A stretch of 64,000 nucleotides of DNA, taken from Methylorubrum sp. B1-46 (lineage in GTDB: Bacteria; Pseudomonadota; Alphaproteobacteria; Rhizobiales; Beijerinckiaceae). This document shows, one piece after another, positions 17,606 to 27,857 of this stretch (position 1 is its first letter; every line of letters starts with the position of its first letter). The notes under the pieces were generated by a model, which had not been told where the DNA came from, searched no databases, and saw only the letters and a program-made list of their open reading frames with translations. The stretch is taken from positions 5,099,001 through 5,163,000 of the forward strand of contig NZ_CP088247.1 in the NCBI RefSeq assembly GCF_021117295.1, given 5' to 3'. A program made the translations under genes and the position numbers.

Positions 17606-19510
17606 ATGCTCCAGTCCATTCGCAGTGCCAGCCAGCATTGGCTCGGCAAGGTCGTGCTGACGGTGATCTTCACCTTCCTGATCGCCGGCGTGGCGATCTT
17701 CGGTGTGGAGGAGTTCTTCCGCGGCGGCTCGAGCACGACCGTCGCCACGGTCGGCAAGACGCCGATCTCGGCCGAGGAGGTGCGCACCGCCTACCAGAAC
17801 CAGCTTCAGCGCTATCAGGCTCAGCTCAAGCGGACGCTGACGCCGGACCAGGCGCGGGCGATGGGCCTGGAGCGGCAGGTACTGGCCCAACTCATCACCG
17901 AGGCGGCGCTCGACCAGAAGACGCGGGATCTCGGGCTCGCCGTCTCTGACGCGGCCGTGCTGCGTGCGATCCAGGAGGAGCCGAGCTTCAAGAACGCCAA
18001 CGGCAGCTTCGACCGGACCCTGTTCTTCCAGACGCTCCAGCGGGCGGGCCTGAACGAGGCGATGTTCGTGCGCGAGCAGCGCTCCGTCATCGCCCGCCTG
18101 CAACTGGCCGACGCCATCGTCGCCGATCCGCCGGTGCCGCAGGCCATGCGCGAGGCGGTGCACCGCTACAGCCTGGAGCGCCGCGACGCCGCGGTGCTGA
18201 CGCTGGCACCCGCCGCCGCCGGCGAGATCCCGGCCCCGACCGATGACGAGCTGAAGGCCTACTACGACAACAACAAAGCCTCGTTCCGCGCTCCCGAATA
18301 TCGCAGCCTCAACCTGCTGGTGCTCGAACCCGCCGCGCTCGCCAAGCCCGACGAGGTCTCGGACGAGGAGGCGCGCAAGGTCTACGATGCCAACCAGAGC
18401 CGGTTCGGCAAGGCGGAGCGGCGCACGATCCAGCAGATCAGCTTCCCCGACGAGGCGGCCGCGAGCGAGGCGCGAGCCAAGATCGAGAGCGGGCAGGCAC
18501 CGTTCGAGACGGTCGCCGCCGAGCGCGGGCTCGACCCGAAGCAGCTCGATCTCGGCACGCTGTCCAGGGCGGAGCTGTTCGATCCGGCGATCGGCAACGC
18601 TGCCTTCGCCCTGGAGCAAGGCAAGGTGAGCGAGCCGGTGAGGGGCCGCTTCGGCACCGTGCTCCTGCGCGTCACGGCGATCGAGCCCGGCACGGTCAAG
18701 CCGTTCGACGAGGTGAAGGACGAGATCCGTAAGGAGATCGCGCTGCGCCGGGTCCGCGAGGGCGGTTTCGACAAGGTCCAGGACGCGATCGAGGATGCCC
18801 GTTCGGCCGCCAAGCCGCTGGCCGAGATCGCCAAGGATCAGGGGCTGACGCTGCTCGCCATCCCGGCGGTGGACGCGCAGGGCAACGACCCGTCCGGCCA
18901 GCCCGTCGCCGGCATTCCGGATAAGGAGACCACGCTGCCGGCCGCCTTCCGCGCCGATGTCGGCAACGACACCGAGGTTCTGCGCACCAAGGCCGGCGGC
19001 GCGATCTGGTACGACGTCGTCAAGATCGACCCCTCGCACGAGAAGCCGCTGGCGGACGTGCGTGACGAGGCGGTGAAGGGCTGGACCCGGGCTGAGGTCG
19101 AGAAGCGCCTCGTGACCAAGTCCAAGGAGCTGACCGAGCGCCTGGACAAGGGTGAGGCGATCGAGACCGTGGCGCAGGAGGCAGGCCTTCCGCTGAAGAC
19201 CGTCACCGAGATCGCCCGCAATCAGAACAAGGACGACCTCTCCGCCGATATCGTCGAGCGCATCTTCACGACGCCGGTGGGCAAGGCCGCCTCGGCGCCG
19301 TCCGGCGAGGGCCGCGCGGTGTTCAAGGTCACCGCCGCCACCGTGCCGGCCTTCGTCCCCGGCACGCCGAGCGACGGTCAGCTCGTCAATTCGCTGCGCA
19401 CGGCGCTCGCGGACGACATGCTCGGCGAGTTCATCGCCGAGGTGCAGAAGAGCGCGGGCGTGAACGTGAACCAGACTGCCCTGCGCCGGGCGTTCGGCGG
19501 CGAGTACTGA
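17606..19510 (+). CDS. ppiD: PpiD-like periplasmic folding chaperone (SurA_N/parvulin)
   Basis: 634 residues. A single N-terminal transmembrane helix (about 16-35, VVLTVIFTFLIAGVAIFGV) anchors it in the inner membrane. A SurA_N-type chaperone region follows (TVGKTPISAEEVRTAYQNQ ... LVLAQLITEAALDQ), then a parvulin-like region around 250-360 (FETVAAERGLDPKQLDLGTLSRAELFDPAIG ... VSEPVRGRFGTVLLRVTAIEPG) and a second helical chaperone part. PpiD helps newly exported proteins leave the Sec translocon. It begins an operon: trpE starts 8 bp after its stop. Confidence 0.9.
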   Translation: MLQSIRSASQHWLGKVVLTVIFTFLIAGVAIFGVEEFFRGGSSTTVATVGKTPISAEEVRTAYQNQLQRYQAQLKRTLTPDQARAMGLERQVLAQLITEAALDQKTRDLGLAVSDAAVLRAIQEEPSFKNANGSFDRTLFFQTLQRAGLNEAMFVREQRSVIARLQLADAIVADPPVPQAMREAVHRYSLERRDAAVLTLAPAAAGEIPAPTDDELKAYYDNNKASFRAPEYRSLNLLVLEPAALAKPDEVSDEEARKVYDANQSRFGKAERRTIQQISFPDEAAASEARAKIESGQAPFETVAAERGLDPKQLDLGTLSRAELFDPAIGNAAFALEQGKVSEPVRGRFGTVLLRVTAIEPGTVKPFDEVKDEIRKEIALRRVREGGFDKVQDAIEDARSAAKPLAEIAKDQGLTLLAIPAVDAQGNDPSGQPVAGIPDKETTLPAAFRADVGNDTEVLRTKAGGAIWYDVVKIDPSHEKPLADVRDEAVKGWTRAEVEKRLVTKSKELTERLDKGEAIETVAQEAGLPLKTVTEIARNQNKDDLSADIVERIFTTPVGKAASAPSGEGRAVFKVTAATVPAFVPGTPSDGQLVNSLRTALADDMLGEFIAEVQKSAGVNVNQTALRRAFGGEY

Positions 19511-19518
19511 GGCCGCTG

Positions 19519-21039
19519 ATGACCGAGCCTGCGCACGAAGCAGTGGCGCGCGCCTACGAGGCCGGCCGGGCAAGTCTGCTCGGCCTGACCCTGGTGGCCG
19601 ATCTGGAGACGCCGGTCGCCGCCTTCCTGAAGCTGAAGGCGACGCATGCCGGCCCCGGCTTCCTGCTCGAATCGGTCGAGGGCGGCGCGGTGCGCGGGCG
19701 CTACTCGATGATCGGGCTCGATCCCGACCTGATCTGGCGCTGCCGCGACGGGCGCCCGGAGATCGCCCGCGATGACAGCCTCACGGCCTTCGTGCAGGAT
19801 GAACGGGCGCCGCTCGCCTCCTTGCGCGCGCTCATCGCCGAGAGCGCGGTGGGCGACGATGCGGAAAGCGCCGCGTTGCCGCCGATGGCGGCGGGTCTGT
19901 TCGGCTATCTCGGCTACGACATGGTTCGCGCCATGGAGCGGCTGCCCGAGCCGAACCCCGATCCGCTCGGCGTACCGGACGCGATCCTGATGCGGCCGCG
20001 GGTGATGGTGGTGTTCGACGCGGTGGCCGACGCGCTCACCGTCGTCACGCCGGTGCGCCCGGCCGCGGGCGTCAGCGCACGCGCCGCGCTCGAAGCGGCG
20101 CAGGCCCGGCTCGATCGGGTGGCGCAGATCCTCGAAGGGCCCCTGCCGGTCGAGGCGCGCCTGGACGTGTCGAGCCTTCCCCTGCCCTCCCCGGTCTCGA
20201 ACACCGAGCCGGAGGCGTTCCTCGGCATGGTCGCGAAGGCCAAGGAGTACATCGTCGCGGGTGACATCTTCCAGGTGGTACTGTCGCAACGCTTCGAGGC
20301 GCCCTTCACCCTGCCGGCCTTCGCGCTCTACCGCAGCCTGCGCCGCACCAACCCGGCGCCGTTCCTGTGCTACCTCGATTTCGAGGGGTTTCAGGTCGTT
20401 TGTTCGTCTCCTGAGATCCTCGTGCGAGTGCGCGACGACAAGGTGACGATCCGCCCGATCGCCGGCACTCGCCGCCGCGGCGTCACACCGGCCGAGGACC
20501 GGGCGCTGGCCGACGAGCTCCTGGCCGACCCGAAGGAGCGCTCCGAGCACCTGATGCTGCTCGACCTCGGCCGCAACGATGTTGGCCGCGTCTCGAAGAT
20601 CGGCAGCGTCACCGTCACCGACTCGTTCTTCCTCGAATACTATTCTCAGGTCATGCACATCGTCTCGAACGTCGAGGGCGACCTCGACCCGAAGCACGAC
20701 GCGCTCTCGGCGCTGGCGGCGGGCTTTCCCGCCGGTACGGTCTCGGGCGCGCCGAAGGTGCGGGCGATGGAGATCATCGACGAGCTGGAGCGCGAGAAGC
20801 GCGGACCCTATGGCGGCTGCATCGGCTATTTCGGGGCGCGGGGCGAGATGGACACCTGCATTGTCCTGCGCACGGCGATCGTGAAGGACGGCCGCATGCA
20901 CGTGCAGGCCGGTGCCGGCATCGTCTACGATTCCGATCCGCACTCCGAGCAGCAGGAATGCGTGAACAAGGCGAAGGCCTTGTTCCGGGCGGCCGAGGAT
21001 GCGGTGCAGTTCGCGAGCCGGGCCAAGCGCGGGCAGTAG
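19519..21039 (+). CDS. trpE: Anthranilate synthase component I
   Basis: 506 residues. It makes anthranilate from chorismate and ammonia or glutamine, the first step of tryptophan synthesis. The tryptophan feedback motif LLES is present (near 52-55), and the catalytic blocks IVAGDIFQVVLSQRF, PIAGTRRRG, LLDLGRNDVGRV and FPAGTVSGAPKVRAMEII are intact, so it should be feedback-sensitive and active. It lies 8 bp after ppiD; trpG follows after a 212-bp spacer that contains a palindromic repeat. Confidence 0.97.
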   Translation: MTEPAHEAVARAYEAGRASLLGLTLVADLETPVAAFLKLKATHAGPGFLLESVEGGAVRGRYSMIGLDPDLIWRCRDGRPEIARDDSLTAFVQDERAPLASLRALIAESAVGDDAESAALPPMAAGLFGYLGYDMVRAMERLPEPNPDPLGVPDAILMRPRVMVVFDAVADALTVVTPVRPAAGVSARAALEAAQARLDRVAQILEGPLPVEARLDVSSLPLPSPVSNTEPEAFLGMVAKAKEYIVAGDIFQVVLSQRFEAPFTLPAFALYRSLRRTNPAPFLCYLDFEGFQVVCSSPEILVRVRDDKVTIRPIAGTRRRGVTPAEDRALADELLADPKERSEHLMLLDLGRNDVGRVSKIGSVTVTDSFFLEYYSQVMHIVSNVEGDLDPKHDALSALAAGFPAGTVSGAPKVRAMEIIDELEREKRGPYGGCIGYFGARGEMDTCIVLRTAIVKDGRMHVQAGAGIVYDSDPHSEQQECVNKAKALFRAAEDAVQFASRAKRGQ

Positions 21040-21110
21040 GCGGCGCTCACGCCGCCTTGACTTGCCGCCCGGCGCTCGCCACCCCTTCCGCAAAGTTCAT
21101 CCAAGCCACG

Positions 21111-21214
21111 GCCTCATCCTGAGATGCCCGTGTGAGCGGGCCTCGAAGGATCTCCAGATTTCGTGCGATCCCTGGAGGGTCCTTCGAGGCCGCTTCGCGG
21201 CACCTCAGGAGGAG
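21111..21214. repeat. Large imperfect palindromic repeat element (copy 2), trpE-trpG spacer
   Basis: The left arm (from 21112, CCTCATCCTGAGATGCC ... GGCCTCGAAGGATC) pairs with the right arm (to 21214, GGGTCCTTCGAGGCC ... GGCACCTCAGGAGGAGG). It shares the CTGAGGTGC/GGCCTCGAAGGA skeleton with the element at 5463-5594. Its position inside the trp operon means it will be transcribed and may form a long hairpin between trpE and trpG. Confidence 0.72.
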
Positions 21215-21251
21215 GCTATGGGCGGGACTAAAGGTGCTACGGCTGAGTTCG

Positions 21252-21854
21252 ATGTCCAACGTCCTCGTCATCGACAATTACGATTCCTTCACCTGGAATC
21301 TCGTCCACCTGATCGGCCCGCTCTGCGAGCGGATCGACGTGGTGCGCAACGATCAGATCGACGTCGCCGGCATTCGCGAACGGGCGCCGGACGCGCTCGT
21401 GCTTTCGCCGGGGCCCTGCACCCCGAACGAGGCCGGCATCTGCCTCGACGCGGTGAAGGAGCTGGGCGCCGAGATCCCGATCTTCGGTGTGTGCCTCGGG
21501 CTTCAGACCATCGGGCAGGCCTATGGCGGCGACGTGGTGCGTGCGCCCTCCCCCATGCACGGCAAGGTCTCGACCATCCGCCACGAGGCCAAGGGTGTGT
21601 TCCGCGGCATCAACGAGGGTTTTGCCGCCACCCGCTACCACTCGCTGGTGGTCGACCGAGCGAGCTGCCCCGACGATCTCGCGGTGACGGCGGAGGCCGA
21701 CGGGCTCATCATGGGGCTGCAGCACCGCACGTTGCCGGTCCACGGCGTGCAGTTCCACCCCGAGAGCATCCTCTCGAACCACGGTACGCAGATCCTGCGC
21801 AACTTTCTCGACATCGCCGCCGCGTGGCGCAGGGAGTCCGCCGCCCGAGCGTGA
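21252..21854 (+). CDS. trpG: Anthranilate synthase component II (glutamine amidotransferase)
   Basis: 200 residues. It releases ammonia from glutamine for TrpE. Class I amidotransferase motifs are intact: SPGPCTPNEAG, GVCLGLQTIG with the nucleophilic Cys near 80, and GVQFHPESILS with the His/Glu pair. The ATG at 21252 gives the conserved MSNVLVIDNYDSFTWNLVH start; the frame is open further upstream only through the repeat element. trpE and trpG are separate genes here, unlike the fused trpEG of several rhizobia. Confidence 0.96.
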   Translation: MSNVLVIDNYDSFTWNLVHLIGPLCERIDVVRNDQIDVAGIRERAPDALVLSPGPCTPNEAGICLDAVKELGAEIPIFGVCLGLQTIGQAYGGDVVRAPSPMHGKVSTIRHEAKGVFRGINEGFAATRYHSLVVDRASCPDDLAVTAEADGLIMGLQHRTLPVHGVQFHPESILSNHGTQILRNFLDIAAAWRRESAARA

Positions 21855-21891
21855 CAAGGCCGGCCCCGGCGTGCATTGACGGCGCCACGCC

Positions 21892-21920
21892 CCCTCCCCC
21901 TTCGATCGAGGGGGTGAGGG
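21892..21920. repeat. Short palindrome centred on TTCGATCGA, trpG-trpD spacer
   Basis: CCCTCCCCC and GGGGGTGAGGG arms flank TTCGATCGA in the 88-bp spacer, ending 22 bp before the trpD ATG. It has the same centre and architecture as 3396-3419. A transcript would fold into a GC-rich hairpin close to the trpD ribosome site. Confidence 0.55.
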
Positions 21921-21942
21921 CTCGAACAGAGCCACGACCCCG

Positions 21943-22956
21943 ATGGATGCCTTCAAGACCCATCTCGCGACCGTCGCGTCCGGCGCCCCCCTGAGCCGCG
22001 AGCAGGCCCGCGCCGCCTTCGACGACCTGCTCTCGGGCGAAGTGACCCCGATCCAGGCCGGCGCCTTCCTCACAGCGCTCTCGGTCCGTGGCGAGAGCGA
22101 GGACGAGATCATCGGCGCGGTCTCGGCGATGCGGGCGCGGATGCTGCCCGTGGCGGCGCCCGAAGGCGCCATCGACATCGTCGGCACCGGGGGCGACCAT
22201 TCGGGCAGCTACAACGTCTCGACGCTCGCCGCGATCCTCACCGCCGCCTGCGGTGTGCCGGTGGCCAAGCACGGCAACCGTGCCGCCACCTCGCGCTCCG
22301 GCGCCGCCGACGTGCTCGCCGCGCTCGGCGTGAAGATCGGCCTGCCCCCCGAGGCCCTGGCGCGCTGCCTCTCGCAAGCGGGGCTCTGCTTCATGTTCGC
22401 GCAGACGCATCACGGCGCCATGCGCCACGTGGCGCCGGTGCGCACCGAACTGCCGTTCCGCACCATCTTCAACATGCTCGGACCGCTCTCGAACCCGGCC
22501 GGCGTGACCGCGCAGGTGTTCGGCGTCTCGCGGCCCGCCTGGGCCGAGCCGCTGACGCGGGTGCTGGCGACGCTCGGGAGCCGCCGGGTCTGGACCGTGC
22601 ACGGCTCGGATGGGCTCGACGAGATCACCACCACCGGGCCGACCGCCGTGGTCGCGCTGGAGGCTGGCGCGTTGACGCAGTTCACCATCGATCCGCGCGA
22701 CGTCGGCCTGCCGCTCGCGACCCTCGACGACCTGCGCGGCGGTGATCCCGAGCACAATGCCGCGGCGCTCGGCGCCGTGCTGGAGGGCGCCCGCAACGCC
22801 TACCGCGACATCGCCGTCTTGAATGCCGGCGCCGGCCTCGTGGTGGCGGGTGCTGCCGGCTCGCTTGCCGAGGGCGTGGCGCGGGCGCAGGAAGCGATCG
22901 ATTCCGGCGCGGCGCGGGGTGCGCTCGCGCGCCTCGTCGCCGTGTCGAATGCATGA
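21943..22956 (+). CDS. trpD: Anthranilate phosphoribosyltransferase
   Basis: 337 residues. It joins anthranilate to PRPP in tryptophan synthesis. The PRPP-binding glycine loop [14 protein letters not shown] (near 83-96) and [21 protein letters not shown] are present, as are [32 protein letters not shown] and the metal-site block SDGLDEI. It is followed by trpC after 33 bp. Confidence 0.97.
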   Translation: MDAFKTHLATVASGAPLSREQARAAFDDLLSGEVTPIQAGAFLTALSVRGESEDEIIGAVSAMRARMLPVAAPEGAIDIVGTGGDHSGSYNVSTLAAILTAACGVPVAKHGNRAATSRSGAADVLAALGVKIGLPPEALARCLSQAGLCFMFAQTHHGAMRHVAPVRTELPFRTIFNMLGPLSNPAGVTAQVFGVSRPAWAEPLTRVLATLGSRRVWTVHGSDGLDEITTTGPTAVVALEAGALTQFTIDPRDVGLPLATLDDLRGGDPEHNAAALGAVLEGARNAYRDIAVLNAGAGLVVAGAAGSLAEGVARAQEAIDSGAARGALARLVAVSNA

Positions 22957-22989
22957 TAGACGGCTTCGAACGGTTCTAAGGACAAGCCG

Positions 22990-23843
22990 ATGGACGACAT
23001 CGTGGCCGACGTGACCATCGGGCCTGCCGCCACTGCCCCGGAGCGGGCGAGCGTGCTGGCGCGGATCGAGGCCTACAAGCGCCGCGAGATCGCCGAGGCG
23101 AAGCTGCGCGTGCCGCTGGCCAAGCTGGAGAAGCAAGTCGCCAAGGCCGAGCCGCCCCGCGGCTTCGCCGATGCCATCGCCCGGCATATCGGCGAGGGGC
23201 GTCCGGCGCTGATCGCCGAGATCAAGAAGGCGTCCCCCTCCAAGGGGCTGATCCGCCCCGATTTCGACCCGAAGGCGCTGGCGAAAGCCTATGCCGCGGG
23301 CGGCGCCACCTGCCTTTCGGTCCTCACCGACACGCCCTCCTTTCAAGGCGCGCCGGACTTCCTGACCCAGGCCCGTGCGGCCTGCGACCTGCCGGTCCTG
23401 CGCAAGGATTTCCTGTTCGAGCCGTATCAGGTCTACGAGGCCCGCGCCTGGGGCGCCGATTGCGTCCTCGTCATCATGGCCTGCCTCGACGACGCCGAGG
23501 CCGCCGCCATCACCGAGGCTGCGCACGATCTCGGCATGGACGTGCTGGTCGAGGTCCACGACGCCGAGGAACTGGAACGCGCCGTGCCGCTCGGCACCCG
23601 GATGATCGGCGTCAACAACCGTAACCTCAAGACCTTCGAGGTCTCGTTCGCGACGGCGATCACCTTGAAGCCCGGCATTCCCGCCGACCGGATCGCGGTG
23701 GCCGAGAGCGGCATCGGCACCCACGCCGACGTACTGCGGCTGAAAGAGCACGGTCTCGACACCATCCTCGTCGGCGAGAGCCTGATGCGGCAGGCCGACG
23801 TCACCGCCGCGACGCGGGCGCTGCTGTTCGGGGATTCCGGCCG

Positions 23844-23847
<4 letters not shown>
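22990..23847 (+). CDS. trpC: Indole-3-glycerol-phosphate synthase
   Basis: 285 residues, monofunctional. It closes the indole ring from CdRP. The active-site block [53 protein letters not shown] and [11 protein letters not shown] are intact. The stop overlaps the moaC GTG start by 4 bp (GTGA), giving translational coupling between tryptophan and molybdenum-cofactor genes, as in many alphaproteobacteria. Confidence 0.97.
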
Positions 23848-24325
<478 letters not shown>

Positions 24326-24329
<4 letters not shown>

Positions 24330-25552
24330 GCCTGCTGTCCGTCACCGAGGCGCTCGAAAAGATCCTCGCCGCCATCCCCGGTCCGGTGGCGGTGGAAGAG
24401 ATTCCGATTGCTCAGGGCGCCGGCCGGACGCTGGCCTCCGACCTCGCGGCGCGGCGCACGCAGCCCCCCTTCCCCGCTTCCGCTATGGACGGCTACGCCG
24501 TGCGCGCCGCCGACGTCGCGGCGGTACCGGCGCGGCTGCGTCGGGTCGGCACCAGCGCGGCCGGGCACGGTTTTTCCGGAACGTTGGGGCCGGGCGAGGC
24601 GGTGCGCATCTTCACCGGCGCACCGGTGCCCGAGGGCGCCGACGCGATCCTGATCCAGGAGAACGCCGAGGCCGACGGCGACACGATCACCGCCCGCGAG
24701 CCGGTGGCGGCGGGCCGCTTCCTGCGCCGCGCTGGCCTCGATTTCCGCGAGGGCGAGACGCTGGTGCGGGCCGGCGAAACCCTCGACGCTCGCCGCCTCG
24801 CGCTGGCCGCCAGCGCTGGCCACGTCGTGCTGCCGGTTCGGCGCAAGCCGCGCGTGGCCGTGCTCGCCACCGGCGACGAACTGGTGCGCCCAGGTGAGCC
24901 GGCGGCCTGGGACCAGATCGTCGCCTCGAACGGCCTGGCGCTCGGAGCGCTGAGCCTGGAGGCGGGCGCCGAGGTCGTCGATCTCGGCATCGTCACCGAC
25001 GATCTCGGCGCCCTGCGTGAGGCCGTCGGCCGCGCGCAGGCGGCGGAGGCCGATCTGCTGGTCACCCTCGGCGGCGCCTCGGTCGGCGACCATGACCTCG
25101 TCCAGGCAGCGCTCGGGGCCGAGGGGATGGAACTCGGCTTCTGGCGGGTGGCGCTCCGCCCTGGCAAGCCGCTGATGCATGGCCGGCTGGGTGCGATGCA
25201 GGTGATCGGCTTGCCGGGCAATCCCGTCTCCTCGATCGTGTGCGGCCTGCTCTTCGTGGTGCCGGCGATCCGCGCCCTTCTCGGCGATCCGCGCGCGGGT
25301 GCGGACCGCAGCGAGCCGGCGATCCTCGGCCGCGACATGCCGGAAAACGACGCCCGCCAGGACTACCTGCGCGCCCGCCTCGATACCGCGCCGGACCGGC
25401 TGCCGGTCGTCCATCCCGAGACGCGCCAGGATTCCTCGATGCTCTCGGTGCTCGGTACCAGCGAGGCCCTGCTGATCCGCTCAGCCCACGCGAGCCCGGC
25501 TAAGGCGGGCGATCCGTGCCGCATCATCCGCCTGGACCGCCGGATCGTCTGA
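24326..25552 (+). CDS. moeA: Molybdopterin molybdenumtransferase
   Basis: 408 residues. MoeA inserts molybdate into adenylylated molybdopterin. Family motifs: [56 protein letters not shown] and [11 protein letters not shown]. The ATG at 24326 overlaps the moaC stop and gives [14 protein letters not shown], the expected start. It closes the ppiD-trp-moa series; fabZ begins 171 bp later, a junction that looks rearranged compared with rhizobia. Confidence 0.96.
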
Positions 25553-25723
25553 ATCGACTTCACGAGCGGTGCCGCCGCCCGTGCCGGATTGTGCAAAAGT
25601 CTTGCATCTGCCCGATTTTCTGCCGAAGAGGACGGCCTTCACCGGATAGAGACCACCGGCAAAGGGCACGGGAACGTGCGGTAATTGTCGCCGGGCAAGC
25701 ATGGGCGGGGAGCGTTGGGACCG

Positions 25724-26185
25724 ATGAGCGAGACGCGGGAGCTGGGTTCGGCCGATATCCAGAAGGTGCTGGAACTGCTGCCCCACCGCTATCCCTTCCT
25801 GATGATCGACCGCATCATCGAGATCGACCGCGACGAGAGCTGCATCGGCATCAAGAACGTCACGGCGAACGAACCGCAATTCACCGGGCACTTTCCCGGC
25901 CTGCCGGTCTTTCCCGGCGTACTGCTGATCGAGGGCATGGCCCAGACGGCGGGCGCGATCTGCTGCCGCCACATCATGAGCGACGAGCTGAAGACCAAGC
26001 AGGTCTTCTTCATGACTATCGACAAGTGCAAGTTCCGCAAGCCCGTCGTGCCCGGCGACCAGGTGCGCTTCCACATGAAGAAGATCAACCACCGCAAGAC
26101 CATGTGGTGGTTCCGCGGCGAGGCCCGCGTCGAGGGCACGCTCGTGGCCGAGGCCGAGATCGGTGCCATGCTGGTGACGGAGTGA
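25724..26185 (+). CDS. fabZ: 3-hydroxyacyl-ACP dehydratase
   Basis: 153 residues. FabZ dehydrates 3-hydroxyacyl-ACP in fatty-acid elongation. The hot-dog helix block [22 protein letters not shown] holds the catalytic His and Glu (near 57 and 71), and [14 protein letters not shown] is the typical N-terminal block. I chose the ATG at 25724; a TTG further upstream is unlikely. lpxA follows with a 2-bp gap or a 4-bp overlap. lpxD, which usually precedes fabZ, is absent here. Confidence 0.96.
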   Translation: MSETRELGSADIQKVLELLPHRYPFLMIDRIIEIDRDESCIGIKNVTANEPQFTGHFPGLPVFPGVLLIEGMAQTAGAICCRHIMSDELKTKQVFFMTIDKCKFRKPVVPGDQVRFHMKKINHRKTMWWFRGEARVEGTLVAEAEIGAMLVTE

Positions 26186-26187
26186 GC

Positions 26188-26997
26188 ATGGTGCGGGACG
26201 GCATTCACCCGAGCAGCGTCATCGAGGACGGCGCCCGGCTCGGGGACGGCGTGCGGATCGGCCCGTTCTGCCATGTCGGGCCCGAGGTCGTACTCGGCGA
26301 CGGCTGCGAACTGATCAGCCACGTCGTCGTCGCCGGCCGCACCACGGTCGGCGCCCGGACCAAGATCTATCCCTTCGCCTCGATCGGCCACCCGCCGCAG
26401 GATCTGAAGTTCCGCGGCGAGCCCTCGACGCTCGCCGTCGGCTCCGATTGCCTGATCCGCGAAGGCGTGACGATGAACCCCGGCACCGCCGGCGGCGGTC
26501 TGGAGACCGTGGTCGGCAACGGCTGCGCCTTTCTCGCCAACAGCCATGTCGGCCACGATTGCCGGGTCGGCGACCACGTCGTCTTCTCCAACAACGTGAT
26601 GCTCGCCGGCCATTGCACGGTCGGCAACTACGCCATCCTCGGCGGCGGCGCGGCGGTGATCCAGTTCGCCCGCGTCGGCGACCACGCCTTTGTCGGCGGC
26701 CTCTCGGGGCTCGAGAACGACTGCATCCCCTACGGCATGGTGCTCGGCAATCGCGCCTACCTGTCGGGGCTCAACATCATCGGCCTCCAGCGCCGCGGCT
26801 TTTCGCGCGAGGACATCCACGCGCTCCGCCGCGCCTACCGGCTGCTCTTCGCGCAAGAGGGCACCCTGATGGAGCGCGTCGAGGACGTGGCGGCGGAGTT
26901 CGACACCCATCCGGCGATCCACGAAATCCTCTCCTTCATCCGCGCGGGCGGCAAGCGCTCGATCTGCACGCCCCGCGCCGTCGCCGCGGCGGCCTGA
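26188..26997 (+). CDS. lpxA: UDP-N-acetylglucosamine O-acyltransferase
   Basis: 269 residues from the ATG at 26188; a GTG at 26182, overlapping the fabZ stop as GTGA, is an equally possible start. LpxA starts lipid A synthesis by acylating UDP-GlcNAc. Left-handed beta-helix hexapeptide repeats run from residue 5 to about 180 (for example VIEDGARLGDGVRIGPFCHVG), with the catalytic His in NSHVGHDCRVGDH, then a helical C-terminal region (NIIGLQRRGFSREDIHALRRAYRLLF). Confidence 0.95.
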   Translation: MVRDGIHPSSVIEDGARLGDGVRIGPFCHVGPEVVLGDGCELISHVVVAGRTTVGARTKIYPFASIGHPPQDLKFRGEPSTLAVGSDCLIREGVTMNPGTAGGGLETVVGNGCAFLANSHVGHDCRVGDHVVFSNNVMLAGHCTVGNYAILGGGAAVIQFARVGDHAFVGGLSGLENDCIPYGMVLGNRAYLSGLNIIGLQRRGFSREDIHALRRAYRLLFAQEGTLMERVEDVAAEFDTHPAIHEILSFIRAGGKRSICTPRAVAAAA

Positions 26998-27008
26998 GGC
27001 GATCGGCC

Positions 27009-27857
27009 GTGATCGATCCCTCCCGGCCCCTCGCCCTGGTGGCCGGCGCGGGCCACCTGCCGGAACTGGTCGCGGCCTCCCTCGACCGGGCGCGCCGGCC
27101 GTTCCGGGTCCTGGCCGTTCGTGGCTTCACCGAGCGGGTGATGCGACGCCGCGCGGATGCGGTGGTCGATCTCCTCGACATCCCCGGTACCCTGCGCATC
27201 CTGAAGGAGTGGGCGCCCGCGGCCGTGGTTCCGGCCGGCGGCGTCACCCGCCCGAGCCCGGCCGCCCTCTTCAACGCGGCGCACGCGGTGCGCAACCGAG
27301 ACATCCTGAAGAGCCTCGCGGGCGGCGACGACCGCTTGCTGCGGGCCGTGCTCTCGCTCCTGGAGGAGAACGGGCACCGGGTGCTCGGCGTCCACGAGGT
27401 TGCCCCTGATCTCCTCGGCCGTCTCGGCCGTCTCGGCCGGTTCGAGCCGGAATCCGACGCCACCCTCTCGATCGCCACCGGACGTGCCATGCTCGCCGCC
27501 CTGAGCCCCTTCGATGTGGGGCAGGCCGCCGTGGTGGCGGGCGAGCGGGTCATCGCCGTCGAGGGCCCCGAGGGCACGGACCGCATGCTCGCCCGTGCCC
27601 GCACGCTCAACCGCAAGCCCTTCGGCCGCGGCACGCCCACCAAGGGGACCGTGCTCGTCAAGCTGCCGAAGCTCGGCCAGGATCTGCGCATCGACCTGCC
27701 GGCCATCGGCCCGCGCACCGTCCGCCGGGCGGCGGAAGCGGGATGCGCCGGCATCGCCATCGGCGCCGGCCACACCCTGGTGATCGACACCGATTGCACG
27801 GTGGCGGCCGCGGATGCGGCGGGTCTGTTCCTGATCGGCGTGGAGGTCGCCCCGTGA
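27009..27857 (+). CDS. lpxI: UDP-2,3-diacylglucosamine pyrophosphatase, LpxI type (DUF1009)
   Basis: 282 residues, starting with GTG at 27009 (MIDPSRPLALVAGAGHLPELVA). LpxI is the alternative to LpxH found in many alphaproteobacteria and cleaves UDP-diacylglucosamine to lipid X. Family features: VAGAGHLPELV at the N-terminus, FDVGQAAVVAGERVIAVEGPEGTDRML, KGTVLVKLPKLGQDLRIDLPAIGPRTV and AGIAIGAGHTLVID. It lies between lpxA (11 bp) and lpxB (4-bp overlap), the usual place. Confidence 0.93.
   Translation: MIDPSRPLALVAGAGHLPELVAASLDRARRPFRVLAVRGFTERVMRRRADAVVDLLDIPGTLRILKEWAPAAVVPAGGVTRPSPAALFNAAHAVRNRDILKSLAGGDDRLLRAVLSLLEENGHRVLGVHEVAPDLLGRLGRLGRFEPESDATLSIATGRAMLAALSPFDVGQAAVVAGERVIAVEGPEGTDRMLARARTLNRKPFGRGTPTKGTVLVKLPKLGQDLRIDLPAIGPRTVRRAAEAGCAGIAIGAGHTLVIDTDCTVAAADAAGLFLIGVEVAP

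Noticed and set aside
17582..19573. 663-codon minus-strand frame over ppiD
   Set aside because: Antisense shadow of ppiD, no ribosome site or recognisable protein sequence.
21709..23751. 680-codon minus-strand frame over trpG-trpD-trpC
   Set aside because: Antisense to three intact trp genes; composition typical of reverse-frame artefacts.
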